Translations under genes and position numbers: made by a program
Part shown: positions 13,631 through 18,026 of the stretch, piece by piece
Position numbering within the stretch: position 1 is the first letter of the stretch
How the letters are laid out: every line of letters starts with the position of its first letter
Notes under the pieces: generated by a model
Seen by the model: only the letters and a program-made list of their open reading frames with translations
Databases searched by the model: none
What the model was told of the DNA's origin: nothing
Assembly: GCA_964520045.1 (NCBI GenBank)
Contig: CAZFMJ010000061.1
Coordinates: 1-18,026 of the forward strand
From: CAZFMJ01 sp964520045
GTDB taxonomy: Bacteria > Elusimicrobiota > Elusimicrobia > Elusimicrobiales > CAZFMJ01
Direction of reading: 5' to 3'
Length of the DNA stretch: 18,026 nucleotides

Positions 13631-13749
13631 GAGGGCAATTACTGCCCTCCGTACGTTCCAGTAGGGTCAAGGCTGCCGTCGCATATGGCGGCAGCTTGGT
13701 TTCCCATTCGCTGGAACGTATGGGTGCTGAGTTGTCGCCCCTTTTTTTA
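13631..13749 (+). ncRNA. Structured leader RNA ending in an intrinsic terminator (unknown class)
   Basis: Three structures follow each other. Hairpin A is GAGGGCA/TGCCCTC (13631-13649). A long multi-part hairpin has basal arms TACGTTCCAG (13652-13661) and CTGGAACGTA (13711-13720), an inner GGG/CCC pair and an apical stem GCTGCCG/CGGCAGC (13672-13695). The terminator is GGGTG/CGCCC (13722-13740), then C and seven T (13742-13748). The basal stem can extend by two or three pairs into both hairpin A and the terminator, so the folds compete at the edges. The terminator ends just before the likely ribosome site (GGTGA, 13752-13756). This could be a riboswitch or attenuator, or a free small RNA. I could not match it to any class I know. 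Confidence 0.55.
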
Positions 13750-13766
13750 TTGGTGATTTTTTGTTT

Positions 13767-16700
13767 ATGCGATTACGACAAAGTAGCATATCATTGCCCA
13801 ACATTGTAATATCGTTTTGGCTTTTATCAATTATAGTGTGTTCTGTTGGAGCTACCGAAGTTGTTACAAATAGGACTTTCGTATCTGGTTCTTCTGGTTG
13901 GACTATCACCGGCAGTTTTTATGCCGATTCCAGATTCAGTTCATGTAATAGTTGCCCCGGGTATGCCTATTTGTCCCAAGCGGATGGAACTTCTGGGAAT
14001 AATCTTACTGGGACACTGAGTCAGAGCTTAACTATCCCTACAGGAGCGCGAAATATTTCATTGTCGGTCTATTACAAGATTTCAACCACAGAAACTGGTT
14101 CATCGCCTTATGATGTGCTTTCGATTTGGATAAACGATTCGATCGTCGGAACACTTTCAAATCTAAATGCCGGAAGTTCGTATGCCATGTGGACTTATTC
14201 AAACTTGTCAGGTTTTGCCGGGCAGACAGTCATACTAAAATTCTTGGGGACGACAGACATCAGTTATCCAACTATTTTTAGAATCGATGATGTAAGCTTG
14301 ACATATACTACTCTTGTGCCTCCTGCGCCAAATGTTTCAGCAGATTATTCCACTATTAACTTAAAAGTTAATGAAACAAAAAATATTATTTTTGCTCTTA
14401 CTAATTCTGGCGGCGTCTCCGACCATACTTATCTCGATGCAATGCTCTCAGATGATGACGGATTAGACATCACGTTTATTAGTAAGAGTTCCATGTGGGA
14501 CTATGACCATGTTTACTCAAACGGAGAGGCAATGTGGAAAAAGACAGATACGACGAGTCCGACACTATTGCTTCACCCAAAGACTATTTCGGTTTGGAAG
14601 GATGCGGACTGGACTAGTTCAAATTCTGGTAGCATGGTAGCACGAATTACAGGCAAGACAGCAGGGACGTGGTCAGTATACTACAGAAGCTCAATGAACC
14701 CAAAAGGCGAAGTGCAGAATAATTGGAATCCGGATAGTTTTAAGCGTGATCCTACTTCTTCCGGATATACAGATGCCACTGGTCGTTATGCAAAAAGAAT
14801 AGCAGTGACTGTTACGGGCCCCGTGGATTTGGTTCCATTAACAGTTTATAGAACCCCTTCGTTGAACAAATATTATGTTGGACTTAACGGTGCCAACTCA
14901 GTAACTATTAATTCAGGGGTTTTAAATAAGGGTGATGGGACGGCAGATAATAACTACCTTTATTATTATATCGGAACAACAAGCAGCGATTTTTCCAAAA
15001 AAATCGATCAAGATAGCTCAGGCACTCTGTTGCCCGGAGATTCCAGTAATGAGAGTTCCGCCTATGCGTTCGCTTCCGAAGACGTTGGAACCAAATATTT
15101 TAATGTAGAGGTTGATGCGACAAACATAATTGATGAATCGGATGAAGACAATAACACCGCATCTGATGGCCCATTTGATGTTATCGCCGACAATAATATA
15201 GATGCAAATGCATCTTCCTGTGAAGCTTTTGTGGATAGTTCAAAAAGTAAATCAGTTCCAAATAACCAATGGCAAAATTTTGTCTCCAATCCATATTTCA
15301 AAATATCGGGGTATAGCGATTTGAAATCAGGGATTGCTGGATTTTCATATTATTTCGGCGAAAGTGACGGGGGCTCTCCTTCTACGAATTATCCGCCTGC
15401 AATTACAAATGATGAGTTTTCAACAACTGATCCAAATGGTAATGGCACTTATTTCTTCAGAGTTAGAACTTTTGACAAAGTAAACAACTACTCTGCCGCA
15501 AGCGCGCCCTTGTTTACAGTAAAATATGACGGGACTGCCCCAAATAATCCCACAATATGCGATGCATGGAAAACATCGGCAAAACTTCTATCTGAAAAAA
15601 TCACTTCTGGCAGTTGGCAAACGGCAACAGGGAATCCATATTTGGAATGGATTAAACCGACTGACAATGGAGCAGCAGGTATAAAAGGCTACTATTATTA
15701 TTATGGCACATCAGACTCTGAAGAACCTTCTATTCGCTTTACGACTAATAACTATTACAATGCCGGTGTAGATGTTACAAAAATACCAGGCGTATATTAT
15801 CTGCGGTTAAAAACAGAAGATAATGCGGGGAATGTAAGCGCTTCAACTACTATATTTAAAGTGCAATTCGACGGCCCGCCTGTTATTAGTGACTTGGCCG
15901 CAAAAACTGATAACAGCGGCGCATCCATAAGTCAGGGCATATGGCAAAGCGATAACGATCCGTATTTTTATTGGTCAACGCCGGCATCAGGTTTTACCAT
16001 AGAAGGATATAGCTGGGCATGGGATACTTCACCTGAAGATAAAATAGATATTTCGTTGGGAACGAACACTTATTATCAAACACCTGCCAATTTTCTTCGT
16101 AATGGACGACATGTTTTTTACATTAAAGCAAAAAATAGTTCTTTATCTGAATTTGGCTCGCCTGCGCAATTCGAAATTTTAGTTGATACTACGCCGCCGC
16201 CGGCTGTGACAATTGTAAGGGATGGGACGGGGGAAGACGAGGATGTAACCACAGCAAACACACGACTCGCAGCTAATTGGCCGCCAGTCAATGACACTGA
16301 AAGCGGAATCGCAAAATATTGGTATGCAATAGGCACTACTCCGGGCGGAAATGATTTTAAAGACTGGCTTGATAACGGTATCAACACCAGCATGTTGTTG
16401 ACTGATTTGAATTTACATGTCGGCACAACTTATTATGTTTCTGTAAAAGCCGAAAACAAAGCTGGTCTTACAGGTCTGATAAATGTATCTGACGGAATTA
16501 TTCTTATCCCGACCCAATTATCCTCAAATTTACGCGCAGTGGATTATTCTGAAGAAAACACTGAATATTGTTCGAATACAGCCTTGTTTTCATGGGATTC
16601 AGCATATGATGCCGACGGCATAAGCGGATACTATTACATTGTGGATGATAATGCTGCCACAGTGCCTACGGGGGCCACAGGTAGTTTTGTGGCTAATAAT

Positions 16701-17525
16701 TCAGTTGCGGTCTCGGTTTTAAACGATGGAACGTGGTATTTTCATCTTATATCAAAAGATAGCTTAGGCAATGTGAGCAATCAGGCAATGCATAAAAAAA
16801 TACAAAGGCGGTGTGTCGTATATCCATCGATTTCAAACATATTCAATCTTTCAGACGGCTCCACGCTGGAAATAACCACAGGTGCTATCACTTCTGGAGC
16901 CACGATACAAATAATCATTCCCACATCCACAGAAGTTCCACGAGGCATATACGATCCCAATTTTATCGTTACCACTGTCGTTAAAGATATAAGACTGAGT
17001 AATGGCGTAAACCAATTAAATAACGACATTATTATTACCCTTAAATATACAAATGCGGATGTGACTGGTTTGGATGAAAATACCTTGAGAATCGCCTATT
17101 ATGATGAAGGTAATAGAATATGGAAAATCATTAGGGATTCCATCCCATATCCAAGCCAGAAATCGGTAATTGCTAGGGTTAATCATCTGACATTATTCTC
17201 AATCGTTGGAGTGATAACCGGCGACAGTGTAATTTGCGGCTTAACAAATTATCCCAATCCGTTTGTTGCTGGAAAAGGTGGGCAGACAAAAATACGGTAT
17301 ACATTGAAATCGAATTCTGATGTGCGCATACGGATTTATGATTTGATAGGCGAGCTTGTTTTGGAAAAGAATATACGAGCAGGCGAGGTGGGCGGACAAC
17401 AATTCACAAATGAGATACCTTGGGATGGCAAAAACAGCAAGGGACATTATGTGGCCGCTGGCGGATATATTTGCATAGTCAAGGTTGGCAATAAAATCGA
17501 AAAAGTAAAAATTGGGGTGAAATGA
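13767..17525 (+). CDS. Giant secreted multi-Ig surface protein with FlgD-like C-terminal domain
   Basis: A 1252-residue exported protein. In order: signal peptide (1 to about 29); jelly-roll, carbohydrate-binding-like module (30-178); a less clear region; CARDB-type adhesion domain (about 353-470, with the DNN motif near its end); five Ig/Fn3-like repeats of about 110 residues starting near 495, 612, 721, 831 and 936 (shared motif W...NPY..W....GI.GY.YY and a D..GN.S end); a beta domain from about 1015; and a FlgD-like Ig domain from about 1155 beginning NYPNPF and ending in a Lys-rich tail. The NPF-type C-terminal domain is the form of sorting signal used by type IX secretion and related systems. 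It is probably an adhesin or matrix protein. ATG 13767 is preferred; a TTG at 13761 is an alternative closer to GGTGA. The PorV-like gene starts directly at the next base. Confidence 0.8.
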   Translation: MRLRQSSISLPNIVISFWLLSIIVCSVGATEVVTNRTFVSGSSGWTITGSFYADSRFSSCNSCPGYAYLSQADGTSGNNLTGTLSQSLTIPTGARNISLSVYYKISTTETGSSPYDVLSIWINDSIVGTLSNLNAGSSYAMWTYSNLSGFAGQTVILKFLGTTDISYPTIFRIDDVSLTYTTLVPPAPNVSADYSTINLKVNETKNIIFALTNSGGVSDHTYLDAMLSDDDGLDITFISKSSMWDYDHVYSNGEAMWKKTDTTSPTLLLHPKTISVWKDADWTSSNSGSMVARITGKTAGTWSVYYRSSMNPKGEVQNNWNPDSFKRDPTSSGYTDATGRYAKRIAVTVTGPVDLVPLTVYRTPSLNKYYVGLNGANSVTINSGVLNKGDGTADNNYLYYYIGTTSSDFSKKIDQDSSGTLLPGDSSNESSAYAFASEDVGTKYFNVEVDATNIIDESDEDNNTASDGPFDVIADNNIDANASSCEAFVDSSKSKSVPNNQWQNFVSNPYFKISGYSDLKSGIAGFSYYFGESDGGSPSTNYPPAITNDEFSTTDPNGNGTYFFRVRTFDKVNNYSAASAPLFTVKYDGTAPNNPTICDAWKTSAKLLSEKITSGSWQTATGNPYLEWIKPTDNGAAGIKGYYYYYGTSDSEEPSIRFTTNNYYNAGVDVTKIPGVYYLRLKTEDNAGNVSASTTIFKVQFDGPPVISDLAAKTDNSGASISQGIWQSDNDPYFYWSTPASGFTIEGYSWAWDTSPEDKIDISLGTNTYYQTPANFLRNGRHVFYIKAKNSSLSEFGSPAQFEILVDTTPPPAVTIVRDGTGEDEDVTTANTRLAANWPPVNDTESGIAKYWYAIGTTPGGNDFKDWLDNGINTSMLLTDLNLHVGTTYYVSVKAENKAGLTGLINVSDGIILIPTQLSSNLRAVDYSEENTEYCSNTALFSWDSAYDADGISGYYYIVDDNAATVPTGATGSFVANNSVAVSVLNDGTWYFHLISKDSLGNVSNQAMHKKIQRRCVVYPSISNIFNLSDGSTLEITTGAITSGATIQIIIPTSTEVPRGIYDPNFIVTTVVKDIRLSNGVNQLNNDIIITLKYTNADVTGLDENTLRIAYYDEGNRIWKIIRDSIPYPSQKSVIARVNHLTLFSIVGVITGDSVICGLTNYPNPFVAGKGGQTKIRYTLKSNSDVRIRIYDLIGELVLEKNIRAGEVGGQQFTNEIPWDGKNSKGHYVAAGGYICIVKVGNKIEKVKIGVK

Positions 17526-17975
17526 ATGCGCAGTCAAAATCTAAAATTCATTTCTACTATTTTGACACTGCTATTTATGTATTTCAGTTATTGTCCGCTA
17601 TGTCTTTGTAAAGAAACTGGTGATGCCGGCCTGCCCGGCTACTTTTTGAATTTAGGATTTGGCGCCAGAGCTTTGGGAATGGGAAGAGCACATGTTGCTG
17701 TAGTAGATGATTCAAATGCTATTGGCTGGAATCCCGCAGGGCTATCGCGATTGCCTAAAATGCAGGTGCAGTTTATGTATGTGAATTTATTTGAGGACAC
17801 CCGATATAACACCATCGCGTATGCTTTGCCTATTGCGGATCAATTAGTGCTGGGATTAGGATTTGCGCAGCTTTATTCCAGCGACTTTGTGATGCGGGAT
17901 AACAACAACAATGAAATAGGGAAGTTTTCGGATCAAAACACAGCGGGATTTTTGGGATTCGGGTCATATTATTGA
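17526..17975 (+). CDS. PorV/UPF0164-type outer-membrane protein, short or frameshifted
   Basis: The ORF encodes 149 residues: signal peptide (hydrophobic 8-22), then the hallmark LGFGARALGMGRAHVAVVDD (43-62) and NAIGWNPAGLSRL (64-76), typical of the PorV/PorQ/UPF0164 barrel family. PorV takes part in attachment of type IX secretion cargo, which fits the FlgD-domain protein that ends at the base before this start. The ribosome site is GGGGTGA (17514-17520). Family members usually have about 300-400 residues, but here a TGA comes after TAGFLGFGSYY. One frame over, the sequence stays open from about 17968 to the window end and reads LIGAAVSSSDFSSRTF, so a one-base frameshift (real or from assembly) is possible. 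Confidence 0.7.
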   Translation: MRSQNLKFISTILTLLFMYFSYCPLCLCKETGDAGLPGYFLNLGFGARALGMGRAHVAVVDDSNAIGWNPAGLSRLPKMQVQFMYVNLFEDTRYNTIAYALPIADQLVLGLGFAQLYSSDFVMRDNNNNEIGKFSDQNTAGFLGFGSYY

Positions 17976-18026
17976 TAGGAGCAGCGGTAAGTTCCTCAGA
18001 TTTCAGCAGTAGAACATTCCCCACAT

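Noticed and set aside
13600..13750. Cyclic-di-GMP or TPP riboswitch
   Set aside because: The leader is structured, but the conserved words of those classes are absent.
1..18026. CRISPR array
   Set aside because: No series of regularly spaced identical repeats and no cas gene; the repeats seen are dispersed or in pairs.

Overview
The window reads as a piece of a Gram-negative bacterial chromosome, probably from an uncultured metagenomic lineage. Two neighbouring genes at the right end set this impression: a giant secreted multi-Ig protein with a FlgD-like C-terminal domain, followed at once by a PorV/UPF0164-type outer-membrane protein. That pairing is familiar to me from Elusimicrobiota, Omnitrophota and similar candidate phyla. 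The phylum call is inference and no rRNA gene is present to test it. Base composition is patchy by eye: GC-rich from 1 to about 6030, clearly AT-richer from about 6500 onward. This suggests a mosaic accessory region. Both ends of the window cut genes.

Layout. (1) 2-2655: the C-terminal two thirds of a type I restriction subunit HsdR, overlapping a YgjP/DUF45-type metallopeptidase-like gene. (2) 2656-3141: no gene, but stacked palindromes and one copy of a 50-bp repeat. (3) 3142-6024: a secreted zinc-dependent phospholipase C-like protein and a TPR-secretin lipoprotein. (4) 6171-7987: a small unknown protein, a frame-open orphan fragment, a 57-codon ORF that looks like an internally deleted DinD, and a DUF1016/YhcG PD-(D/E)XK nuclease overlapping it. 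(5) 8051-8100: second copy of the 50-bp repeat, then a secreted unknown protein. (6) 8931-9001: promoter and 5' half only of a tRNA-Ser(GCU), broken at the anticodon loop, followed by a repeat-rich non-coding stretch. (7) 9290-11117: a compact three-gene cassette: STAS-like/GHKL ATPase fusion, STAS-like DUF4325-type protein, PIN-domain nuclease. (8) 11187-11557: a truncated outer-membrane barrel gene and a strong terminator. (9) 13417-11646, minus strand: dinB and a translationally coupled unknown gene. (10) 13556-17975: strong promoter, long structured leader ending in an intrinsic terminator, the giant Ig/FlgD protein and the PorV-like gene.

How the parts may fit. Restriction (HsdR, DUF45), DUF1016 and DinD-type genes are common hsd-locus passengers, and the tRNA scar suggests integration, so 1-11117 has the look of a defence or accessory island. 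The best candidate for an under-described system is the 9290-11117 cassette. There, a partner-switching pair (GHKL ATPase plus STAS) of the kind that normally controls sigma factors is joined to a PIN ribonuclease. No function is proven here; all calls rest on motifs and family memory.
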